Of a DNA stretch of 64,000 nt, positions 28,432 to 38,600 are shown piece after piece. The position numbers were made by a program, and so were the translations under genes. The stretch covers positions 1,302,001 through 1,366,000 of the forward strand of contig JAPFFF010000010.1 of NCBI GenBank assembly GCA_039105265.1, written 5' to 3'. Below the pieces are notes generated by a model. The model was not told the origin of the DNA and did no database searches. It was given only the letters and a program-made list of their open reading frames with translations. The DNA is from Tritrichomonas musculus. Lineage: Eukaryota; Parabasalia; Tritrichomonadida; Tritrichomonadidae. Every line of letters starts with the position of its first letter. Positions within the stretch are counted from its first letter, which is position 1.

Positions 28432-30618
28432 TTAATAAAATTTAAAAGTAATTTCTACATATGGCTCTTTTTGTCCGGAATCTTTGATTTTGTGAAATTG
28501 GAATTTGAGAAATCTTTTATAGCCATCATCAGAAAAAGCACCCCTCTCATGCTCCCAGTTATAATGTTGATACATGCTTTGAGATTTTCTATAAGATTGG
28601 ATTAAATCTTGGCTATATAATTCATATTTATAACGATAAAACAAATTTGAAATCGGTGGCAAATCATCTTTTTCTATAATATAATAAAAGTCTGCTTTAA
28701 TGTTAATTGAATATTCATTTGCAATTCTGACTGCAAAGATCACGAACAAGATATAATAATTACATAAAAATGTTTCTGTTAAAAATGGTTTAATTTGGTC
28801 AAGTAAAAACTCAATTGGCGCATATTTCACAATGTTGCATAATAAATCAATTTCATTGATTTCAATGAGGTTTAACAAATCGAATTTCCATGTATTTAAA
28901 AGAAAGTCTTTTGCTTTTTGTAAGCCACAAGAAACAGCGTAGTGTGCCAACTTAATATAGTCTGTTTGTTTTAAAGCATTGACAATTTTTTCATTTTTCA
29001 TCATTTCAAAGAAAAAGCTTTCTCTTCCATATTTGAGCGTGTAAACAATTGCAGATTCTCCATTTTTATCTTCTAGAAAAGGATTAATGAATTTGTTTGT
29101 TATTAAAAGTTTGAAAAGAAATGTTTTACCTTTTTCAACAGCAAAATGAAGAAGTGTTTTCTTGCATTGCTGATCACGTGCATTAATTTTCATTCCATAA
29201 TCATATAAAGTGAACAAAGCCAATAAATTGTTTGATTCAACAATGGCTTGAAAAACGGCATAAAAATTGAAATATTTGGATTTTTCTCTATCTGTTCGAT
29301 CTTCTTCATCATCATCGTCATCATAATTATTCGTAGTTTCTATTGAACAACCATCTAAATGAAATTGGTCAAATTCATAATAAAAGCAATCATAATCATA
29401 TTTATCTGTAATACTGAATTCAAATTCATCTCTTGCATATTGTGATTTTTTTTCATCAATTTGTTGTATCCTTTCATAATCCATCGAAATGAAGTCTGAA
29501 TGTGTTTTTGGGAAATGATTATCAAGAAGATAAATCAAAATATCATTTTGATAACTTTTAATTGCTGTTACAATGGCTGTTGCCAATGAGAATTTTCTTT
29601 GTTCTAAAATGTGAATGATTTCGGTACTTCCTCCAGAAACAGCAAAATGAGCCAATGAATAAAATTGATCAAATCCAAATCGAAATGATTCTTCATCTGT
29701 GTCTGCATTATTCAGAAGCAAATACTTGAATATTTTAATTGAGTTGAAAAAAGCTGCATATTGAATGAGAGTTGGTTGATGCGAGAGAATTGGAAAACGA
29801 TCAAATGTTCTTTTCGTGATAATCCTTGTGTTAATGAAATCTGTATCATTGCTTTTAGATGCAATTTGTACAAACGAATCAATGTCGTCATTTCGAATAA
29901 TTTCTGCCAATGGATTTGAATTATAACCGTCATTCATCTCTTGATGAAACTCTTCTGGAGATAACAACTCACCAGAAGCAACATTGAGAACATGATTCAT
30001 TTCAAAGTTTTTATTCTTTTCTCTGATTTCTGGATAAAACATCATCAAAACTTTCATTTTCTTGTTGTTTGAGTGTGAATATTGTGATAAGAAATGTAGA
30101 AATGGGCCTTGAATGTTTTCATTTTCTTCTAATTCTTCTTCAATGTCGAATGGTACTTCTAAATATGGATCAAGTTTGATTTTTGAATGTTTTGAATCTA
30201 TAAATGGCGGAAGTTTGTTAATTTCATTAATAATTGAATTATAATAAACAGCTCTACGAAGAAAAAGCTTTCGTAGAAAGAAAAGTGCAGACATTCTTAG
30301 GTTTTCACGCGTATGGATGCATTTAACAATTAAATCTGGAAGAAGGTGAAGATAATTATCTTTAGATTGTAATCTTAAAAGGCAAATGAATAATTCTACA
30401 AGTGGTTCAATGTTTTTTGTATAGAATGATGCAATATCAATAAAGCTTCTAGCAAGAACAGCAATATTTTCTTTTGTTTTAAAAATATTATTTTGTGATA
30501 AAAAGCTTACTGCTTTTTCAATATTAGTACTGGTTAGGTTGACAAGCAATTTATGGATAACTATGTTTGTTTTCAATTTATTATAATATTCTTTATCAAA
30601 AGATGAAGAATTTGGCAT
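28432..30618 (-). CDS. Ankyrin-repeat/DUF3447-family protein (728 aa)
   Basis: Intact. The N-terminal 200 residues are helical (HKLLVNLTSTNIEKAVSFL; SALFFLRKLFLRRAVYYNSI). The DUF3447-type core follows at about 225-330 (PLAEIIRNDDIDSFVQIA; QPTLIQYAAFFNSIKIFKYL), then ankyrin repeats (SLAHFAVSGGSTEIIHILE; TLLHFAVEKGKTFLFKLLI; ESAIVYTLKYGRESFFFEMM) with an Asp-rich linker around 440. No LRR, signal or membrane segment. Ankyrin repeats mediate protein binding; the target is unknown. The ATG at 30618 is preceded at 7-12 bases by TCATTT, which supports this start. It is one of the largest trichomonad gene families. Confidence 0.82.
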   Translation of the reverse strand: MPNSSSFDKEYYNKLKTNIVIHKLLVNLTSTNIEKAVSFLSQNNIFKTKENIAVLARSFIDIASFYTKNIEPLVELFICLLRLQSKDNYLHLLPDLIVKCIHTRENLRMSALFFLRKLFLRRAVYYNSIINEINKLPPFIDSKHSKIKLDPYLEVPFDIEEELEENENIQGPFLHFLSQYSHSNNKKMKVLMMFYPEIREKNKNFEMNHVLNVASGELLSPEEFHQEMNDGYNSNPLAEIIRNDDIDSFVQIASKSNDTDFINTRIITKRTFDRFPILSHQPTLIQYAAFFNSIKIFKYLLLNNADTDEESFRFGFDQFYSLAHFAVSGGSTEIIHILEQRKFSLATAIVTAIKSYQNDILIYLLDNHFPKTHSDFISMDYERIQQIDEKKSQYARDEFEFSITDKYDYDCFYYEFDQFHLDGCSIETTNNYDDDDDEEDRTDREKSKYFNFYAVFQAIVESNNLLALFTLYDYGMKINARDQQCKKTLLHFAVEKGKTFLFKLLITNKFINPFLEDKNGESAIVYTLKYGRESFFFEMMKNEKIVNALKQTDYIKLAHYAVSCGLQKAKDFLLNTWKFDLLNLIEINEIDLLCNIVKYAPIEFLLDQIKPFLTETFLCNYYILFVIFAVRIANEYSINIKADFYYIIEKDDLPPISNLFYRYKYELYSQDLIQSYRKSQSMYQHYNWEHERGAFSDDGYKRFLKFQFHKIKDSGQKEPYVEITFKFY

Positions 30619-30624
30619 TTTGGA

Positions 30625-30630
30625 AAATGA
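30625..30630 (-). promoter_or_regulatory. Initiator-like TCATTT
   Basis: TCATTTTCC on the minus strand begins 12 bases before the ATG of the 728-aa ankyrin gene. Confidence 0.45.
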
Positions 30631-30835
30631 TCTTATCTTAAAATTTTCTTAAAATTTTTTAGAAAATTTTTCAAAAATTTTTGATTTTAAAGAAAAATCT
30701 CGATGTAAAATCAAAAATTTCCTATATATATATATATATAGGAAATCTCTTCAAACCATAACATTTGGCATTATTATCCTTAACATTATTGTTGTTATTT
30801 GATTTTGCAGTTGTAGTCTTACTACGTGGCTTAGT

Positions 30836-30968
30836 AAAGTCCAATCCAAAAAGCTTGGGACAACTTTTTCAATATTCTTATCAAAAGTTGTCCCAAGCAA
30901 AATGGATGATTTTCAGAACCTCTCTGAAAAAAATTGAATGCTGTCCCAAGCTTTTTGGATTGGACTTT
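30836..30968. repeat. 133-bp hairpin element with 27-bp inverted ends
   Basis: The ends AAAGTCCAATCCAAAAAGCT (then TGGGACA) and their exact reverse complement bound a 133-bp unit. Inside, TTGGGACAACTTTT pairs with AAAAGTTGTCCCAA, so three alternating arms are present. The unit lies between the ankyrin gene and the large inverted-arm element, only 8 bp from its left end. It looks like a small MITE; no clear target duplication was found. Confidence 0.8.
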
Positions 30969-30976
30969 GGGTGGAA

Positions 30977-31918
30977 ATAAAATTTTCCACTTTTTTCACT
31001 TCACATTTCGTTTTTTTTAAATAAAAAAATAAAAATTGTGAATTTTTTGAAAATTTTTTAAAAAATAGTGATTTTTTTTGAGAAAATTCAAAAAATAGTG
31101 AGTTTTTTTTACCAATCAATGCAAAGAATGCATCGAAAAAATCCCAAAAAAATATATTTTGGTCACTGACTGATGAAGATTAAAGTGACGTGAGTTTCAT
31201 CCGAAAATTCCTTATCTACTCAAGATATATAATTAGATTGCGGCTAATTCCTCAAAAATAAGCATATAAGTGCGTAAATGTTGTGTATGATCAAAATATA
31301 CATTACATATTGCGATATAAAAGTTCAACTCATCGATTTTCAAATCAACGATTGATATCTAATAATCGCAATTTTTAGTTTTTCAATTTAAACAGAAAGT
31401 AATATATCGTTAAATAACATTCTTCATAGTTTTTCGCATATGATTTTAACAAAAAAATCGATAGAAAGCTTTTAAAAAATCTGTCATTTATTAATGATAT
31501 TTTTAAATTGATATGAATATGGTAAATAAAAATGCATCAAATGCATGATATATTTAATAAGATTTAAAAATACACTACTACTTTTTTCTAGTTTTGTTTT
31601 TTAAAGGATAAAAATCAAGATTTTTAATAAATTTAAACTTATTATAAACGTAATTCAAATGTAATCTCGATATTTCATCAGTAATTTTTATCAATTTTTA
31701 ATTTTATATTCAAAAAAACATACATTTACATTATAATGATCGTTTTTGTTATTATGATAAAATCAAGAATTGATATATAAGCATTTAAAATTTTAAAATG
31801 AATTCTATAACTTACTTTAAAATTTTCAATAGTTTATTTGATTTTGAATTATGATAATATCTTAGTCACTGAACAATAATAATGACATATATTCTATTAT
31901 ATATTATAGATGATTGGT
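30977..31918 (+). repeat. Left 942-bp inverted arm
   Basis: Matches 33795-34736 in reverse complement without length difference. It includes the recognisable stretch GTCACTGACTGATGAAGATT. No coding potential is evident. Confidence 0.93.
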
Positions 31919-33794
31919 AAAAAAAATAATTTCATAATAAATTCAATTTCAAATTTTTGATTATTAATTAAATTTTTCATAGGAATCAACATTATTAATT
32001 TGATTCTCTCAATTGATTACTGTATCACAAATTATATATACATTCTAATTTATTTGTTATTCAAAATAAATATTCTTTATTCATGATTTTTCTTTCATTT
32101 ATTTCTTTTGTAAAAAAATAAAAACACAATTTGCTTCATATACAAAGAGCATTTTTAATTAATACTTTGAGATAATATTTAATATAATTTATTCTATCTT
32201 TTAAATATTTAAATTTTCATTGAACAAATTGAAATAAAAGATATTTGAATAAATTGAATTGAATGATTGTATTGAACGAATTGAATTGAATGATATTAAT
32301 TTCACAAAACAATAATAGTGATATTTATTCTGTGAGATTTCACTTATTTGATTTTGTATGTATTTAACTTTTATATTCAAATCGAAACAACCTAAAATAT
32401 CAAATCATTAAATGTTTTACACCACGTTATTATGAGTTTCTTATTGAGATATACAGAGAATTTAATCAAACAAGATTAATAGCAGTAACAGCTTCTGATA
32501 TCAATAATTTTTCAGCGTTAGAAGAATATGAAAAGAAAAGTCCTTTTGCTGTAATCAAATGCTACAGAACAATATATTTATATAAAATGCTATTTGATAT
32601 GGATATGCAAAAAATCATAATAACAAAACACAAAAAGAATTTGAAGAGATAAAAAGATTTGCTAATATATTGACTCATATGGAAGATAATGCAGATTGCG
32701 AAAAATTAAAAGAATGAATAGATAATGACTTACATAAAGCTTTGTTCAATTCAGAGGAAAAAGAAGGTGAAATCTCATATGAAGGTAAATTTATTAATCT
32801 AGAAGATATAGATATAATAATAACTACCTCATGTATTCAATCATACTAATCATTAAGTAAAAAGCTGATATCAGTATTCATTCAGACTCCATTTGATTCG
32901 GTTTCATCAGTCGTATAATTTTTAGAAGAAATTGATATTTCATCTTGACAGCCTATATATATAGGAAACAATTAAAGGTATCGAAGGACAAGTGTACATC
33001 TAAGATTACCAAGAATAGAAAAAAGACAAAATCAAATTAATTAAGAGCAAATGCATGGCTTTAAATGGATAAAGTTTCTTAGATTAGGTATTAAATTTAT
33101 ATATGAGATGCCATAATTAATGAAATAAATGAATAAGAAACAAAGAAAGACGTAATAATTATAAAAGAAAAAGATTTTAATGGAGAGAAATAATTATATC
33201 TACTCTTTAACTTTAAAATTGTGGAGGAAATCTTTGAAGAATATACGATGAGAAGCAAATACATAAGAGTGAATGGCAAGAAACAAAGAATATATAGTTT
33301 AGTAAAAGTAGAGAAAATCATTTAATTATCTCTTTATTTTTGTTTATTTCGATTTGATATGATTATTAAGGTCAAATAGGTCCCAAATTGAATTTGGTGG
33401 GTAGGAAAGAGTGGATTATGGTACATAAGTCTGATTTAATTGTTAATTATTTAAAGTTAATTTTTCTCATGACCCATTTGAAATAATTTAATTTTTTTAA
33501 TTATTTAATATATTAAACATCATGATTTATTCCATTTTATAGGTTATTTGAAATAAAATTTTGTTATTTATGCTTTTTTCATTTTTTTTTTTTTTTTAAA
33601 TAAAATGAATTTGTTTGATGTCTAAAAGGTATTATCAAATAAAACTTCATAATAATAGTTATTGCAATGCATTACTCATTTCCATGTTTCATTGTTTTAT
33701 TTATCTACTATGCACATCGATTTATAAAAGAAAATTAATTGTAATGTTTCAAAAGATATAAGAATGAAATTAAATTAATTAATTTAATTTTTTG

Positions 33795-34736
33795 ACCAAT
33801 CATCTATAATATATAATAGAATATATGTCATTATTATTGTTCAGTGACTAAGATATTATCATAATTCAAAATCAAATAAACTATTGAAAATTTTAAAGTA
33901 AGTTATAGAATTCATTTTAAAATTTTAAATGCTTATATATCAATTCTTGATTTTATCATAATAACAAAAACGATCATTATAATGTAAATGTATGTTTTTT
34001 TGAATATAAAATTAAAAATTGATAAAAATTACTGATGAAATATCGAGATTACATTTGAATTACGTTTATAATAAGTTTAAATTTATTAAAAATCTTGATT
34101 TTTATCCTTTAAAAAACAAAACTAGAAAAAAGTAGTAGTGTATTTTTAAATCTTATTAAATATATCATGCATTTGATGCATTTTTATTTACCATATTCAT
34201 ATCAATTTAAAAATATCATTAATAAATGACAGATTTTTTAAAAGCTTTCTATCGATTTTTTTGTTAAAATCATATGCGAAAAACTATGAAGAATGTTATT
34301 TAACGATATATTACTTTCTGTTTAAATTGAAAAACTAAAAATTGCGATTATTAGATATCAATCGTTGATTTGAAAATCGATGAGTTGAACTTTTATATCG
34401 CAATATGTAATGTATATTTTGATCATACACAACATTTACGCACTTATATGCTTATTTTTGAGGAATTAGCCGCAATCTAATTATATATCTTGAGTAGATA
34501 AGGAATTTTCGGATGAAACTCACGTCACTTTAATCTTCATCAGTCAGTGACCAAAATATATTTTTTTGGGATTTTTTCGATGCATTCTTTGCATTGATTG
34601 GTAAAAAAAACTCACTATTTTTTGAATTTTCTCAAAAAAAATCACTATTTTTTAAAAAATTTTCAAAAAATTCACAATTTTTATTTTTTTATTTAAAAAA
34701 AACGAAATGTGAAGTGAAAAAAGTGGAAAATTTTAT
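33795..34736 (-). repeat. Right 942-bp inverted arm
   Basis: Partner of the left arm at 30977-31918. The inner boundary is at ACCAATCATC, after which the two sides diverge. Confidence 0.93.
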
Positions 34737-34870
34737 CATCTCCCCAATTTAAAATAATCATTTCTTGATTGATTTTTTTTTTTTTTTAACTTTTTTTGAC
34801 AAAATGTTCTCAATTTTTTTGTGAATATTTTGGCGGTTTATTAATCGGTCAGTTTATAAAAAAGTAAAAT

Positions 34871-35085
34871 AAGCTGCTAAGCACCTATATCTCTCCCAGA
34901 ACAGACCCAAACAACAACCACATCTTACCATAGAACAAGGTAGTTCAGATGCATGAAGCGATCATTCTTTTTCTCACGAAATGAGAAAATATTTTGATTT
35001 TCAGATTAGAAGTCAATTCTAATGCAAAAAGACAAATACTTTCGGTATTTCCCAACCCAGCGAGCTTTTATATTTAGGCCCAAAT
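34871..35085. other. Candidate structured noncoding RNA
   Basis: A stretch of ordinary base composition in AT-rich DNA. It holds a series of short perfect hairpins: TACC/GGTA at about 34926-34942, TTTCTCA-CGAA-ATGAGAAA at 34970-34988, ATTAGAA-GTCAA-TTCTAAT at 35005-35023, and AAATAC-TTTCG-GTATTT at 35034-35050. No open frame spans it. The spacing of stems with small loops suggests a folded RNA, strand unknown. Weak likeness to the start of U2 snRNA on the minus strand (ATCGCTTC, later TAAGAT and TCTGTTCT) is not enough for a call, as the branch-point pairing sequence is missing. Confidence 0.25.
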
Positions 35086-35650
35086 AAGTGTATTGTGTAA
35101 ATAATAATTTATCTCATCTTTCCATAAACTCCTTAAGAAATTCTATATCTCGTGTTTTTTTTTTTTTTTTTTTTTTTTTGATATCCTTTGAATTAAGATA
35201 AGTTCAAAAGCAGATCATTGACTATTTTTTTAATATAACTTGCTAAATTTATCTCTTATGATTTTTTATAAAAAATATAAAGTTATTATTTAATATGCTT
35301 TGCAAATGATTTTATAGCTTTATGGCTATAAAATTATTATCTTTTTTTTATTATTTTTTTTTTGAAAAGTTTGAGTTCAGAAAAAAATCCACAAAAGTTT
35401 AAAAAATTGAATGCTCAAAAATTTCAATTCAATTTTGTCCAAAAAAATCTAAAAAAAAAATCAATCCATTTCTTTATATTTTAAATATGAACTAATTTTT
35501 TAAAATTTAATTAATATTATAATAATTATCTAATATATTATTAATGAAGAATAATGCAATTAAATTGTTTAATAAAAAAGATAAAATGATTTAAAATTTG
35601 AAATGGAGGTAATGAATACATTCACTCAAAAAGTTTTTTGGAAAATTTTA
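35086..35650. other. AT-rich upstream region of the kinase-LRR gene
   Basis: Noncoding, with a poly-T tract near 35,157-35,179. No repeats or genes were seen apart from the initiator-like site just before the next gene. Confidence 0.5.
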
Positions 35651-35654
35651 GATT

Positions 35655-35660
35655 TCATTT
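35655..35660 (+). promoter_or_regulatory. Initiator-like TCATTT
   Basis: TCATTTGAATTA, starting 12 bases before the ATG of the kinase-LRR gene, matches the trichomonad initiator. Confidence 0.45.
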
Positions 35661-35666
35661 GAATTA

Positions 35667-38600
35667 ATGAATGACTATAATATAGATATCAAAAATTATG
35701 AATTAATGAGCAAAATTGGAGAAGGATCTTTTGGATCAGTTTGGAAAGCTAAAAATAAGAATAACAAAAAAGAGTATGCCGTAAAAATAATTAAATATAA
35801 AGATGAAAACAAAAAATTGATCAAAAGAGAAATTAATATCATGATTCATGCAAAGCATCCAACTATTGTAAAATTTATAGGTTATAATATTAATGAATCA
35901 ACAAATGAAGTTTATATAATAATGGAATTAGCTGAACAAGGTTCATTACAAAGCATTCTTGATAACGAAGAGCGTTCTTTACCAATTCCAGATTATGATA
36001 ATACAGCTCGTCAAATCATTTTGATTAGCATAATTAGAGGTATTATGTATCTTCATAGAAACCAAATTATACACCGAGATCTCAAGCCCGACAATATTTT
36101 AATTGGTAAAGATTTTAAAACTTGTATTTCAGATTTTGGACTATCCAAATATTTTAAAGATGAGAAATCAATTTCATATTCTAATGGCATGTGCGGAACA
36201 CCATTTACAATGGCACCAGAAGTTATTAACAATGAAGAAAACATTACCGTTAAATCAGACATATATTCTTTTGGTATTATTATGTATCAGGTACTATTTG
36301 GACAAATTAAATTGCCTGCAAAAATGACTCCATATAAATACATGTTAACTGTTGCTGGTGGATATCGTCCTGAAATTCCAGAAGGTTTAATTAGTGATTC
36401 TTTGAAAAATTTAATCACGCAATGCTGGTCAAGCAACCCAGATGATAGACCAACTGCTGAAGAGATTTTTTATAAACTTGCTTTCAACCTTGATAAAAAT
36501 TCTAATGTTTTCGACGAAACTCCAAATGAAAGAAATGGGTTTTATTTGGATGATATTGACGAGGTTCGAATTAATGAAATTTCGGAAAGTCTGATTGAAA
36601 AACCTTTGTCAGAAAATTTCTATAATATAAATAGTATTGAAGAGATCAATTTAGAAATCAACCGAATCAAACAAGAAATTTTAAAAATTAATAAAAATGA
36701 TTTGGACGAAAAATTTGAATTGGTTGATAAAATCAAAACAGATGTTGTAGATTTGACAAGTAAATTAAATGAAGACATTAAAAAAATTGAAGATGATATT
36801 TATCAATTAAAAATTTCATTTGAAGATTTAGGCACAAAATATAATGAAATAACAAAGACTGATGATGAAGATTTAGCAATCAAAGCAAGTGAAAAAGTTC
36901 TCCAAATAGAAGATCAAATTGAAGAAATAAAAATTTCAATTGAAAATTTTGACCAAATTAAAACAGATGTTGTCGAACAAGCAAACAAATCAAGTGAAAA
37001 AGTTCAACAAATAGAAGATGAAGTTGAAGAAATAAAAATTTCAATTGAAAATTTTGACCAAATTAAAACAAATGTTTTAGAACAAGCAAGCAAAGCAAGT
37101 GAAAAAGTTCTCCAAATAGAAGATCAAATTGAAGAAATAAAAATTTCAATTGAAAATTTTGACCAAATTAAAACAGATGTTGTCGAACAAGCAAACAAAT
37201 CAAGTGAAAAAGTTCAACAAATAGAAGATGAAATTGAAGAAATAAAAATTTCAATAGAAAATTTAGACAAAAAATATGATGAAAAAATAAAAGAAATTGA
37301 AGAAGAAATTGCAAAATTAAAGCTACAATATAATGAAAATCTGGAATTGATCATTAATATTAGTAATGGCATAAAAAGCAAATTTGATGATATTGATCAA
37401 AAAATGAATTTGATTCTGGAAGAAAATGATGAAATAAAAACGAAATTTATTAATCAAGAAAAAATATTTTCTGATCATTTAAATTCACTTCGAAATGAGA
37501 ACAATGATTTAAGGAACCAATTCAAAGAAGAAAAAGAAGAAATTAAAAGGCTTATATCGGATCAAGTAAGAGTGTTTGATGATAAAATTAACTTAATTAT
37601 TAAAGACCATAAAGATTTGAAAATATTTTTTTCAAAAAAATTCAATCAAGTTGATATGAAAGTCAGAGAAATTTCAGAACAAAACCAAAAAATTGAAAAA
37701 AAGTTTAACGAACAAGAACAATTATTTGAATCAAAAATTATTTCTCTCAAAGAAGAAAATAATAAAAAGTTTGAAGAAATGCAAGAAGAAAATAAAAAAC
37801 AATTTATGTTAATGCAAGAAGAATATGATAAAAAGTTTCAACAAATGAAAGAAGAAAATGATAATTTAAGAATGCAATTGTCTAATCAGGATAACTCTAT
37901 TGAAACAAAAATTGATTCTATTTTAAATTCAAAACTAAAAGAATATGAAGAAAAATTTGACTCATTACAAAATGAAAACAAAAATTTAAAAAATCAATTG
38001 TTAGAACAGGAAGATATTTACACCCAAAAACTAAATTTAATTAAAAATGAAGAAAATCAGGCCAATAATTCAAAAATTGATCAATTAATGGAAATGTTTG
38101 AACAAAAATTTAATGAAAAACTTCTCAAAGTACAAAAAGAAAATGAAGAATTATTAGTTAAACAAGAAGAAAAATTCCAACAAGAAATAAATCTTTTAAA
38201 GAAAGAAAATGAAGAAAAGAAACAATTTCTTTCTAAACAAGAACAAATTGTTAATCCAGAAAATATAATTTCAACAAAAACATTTTCAATACAAAAAATA
38301 AAATTAGATGATTTTAATTCTCTTTCATTAAAAGAACAATATTCTATTATTCTTAAAGTTGTTGATGAAAGTAAGAATAATTTTTTAATTCTAAAAGATT
38401 TATTAATCTTTTTACTTCAATTTGATGAAATTCAAGTCCTTGATAATTCTCTTATTAAAGTTCAAAGCAATGATTCTAATGAATTTTTATACAATAATGA
38501 AGAAGAAAATCAAATTATGATAACTTCAGTTCACTTTTTGGCATCAATAATTGAGATTTTATTTCAAGTAAATTCATTGAATTCAATTGAATTGATCAAA

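Larger units (their letters stand above)
30977..34736. mobile_element. 3.76-kb element with 942-bp terminal inverted arms
   Basis: Positions 30977-31918 and 33795-34736 are reverse complements of equal length (942 bp); every segment compared by eye matched. The ends read ATAAAATTTTCCACTTTTTT. The 1.88-kb interior (31919-33794) is AT-rich and holds a decayed coding region on the plus strand at about 32,420-33,320 (EIYREFNQTRLIAVTASDIN; SALEEYEKKSPFAVIKCYRT) with several breaks. I do not recognise its family. No convincing target duplication was found: flanks are GGGTGGAA and CATCTCCC. It may be a long-TIR transposon relic or an inverted duplication. The near-identity of the arms suggests youth or gene conversion. 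Confidence 0.8.

Noticed and set aside
33097-33321. 74-codon minus-strand gene in the core of the inverted-arm element
   Set aside because: Likely the antisense of the decayed core; no start context or domain.
30977-34736. Assignment of the inverted-arm element to Polintons because of its long terminal repeats
   Set aside because: No capsid, polymerase, integrase or other diagnostic part could be recognised, and the size is far too small.
34871-35085. U2 or U6 snRNA
   Set aside because: Only short words resemble U2; the branch-point recognition sequence and a clear Sm site in the right place are lacking.
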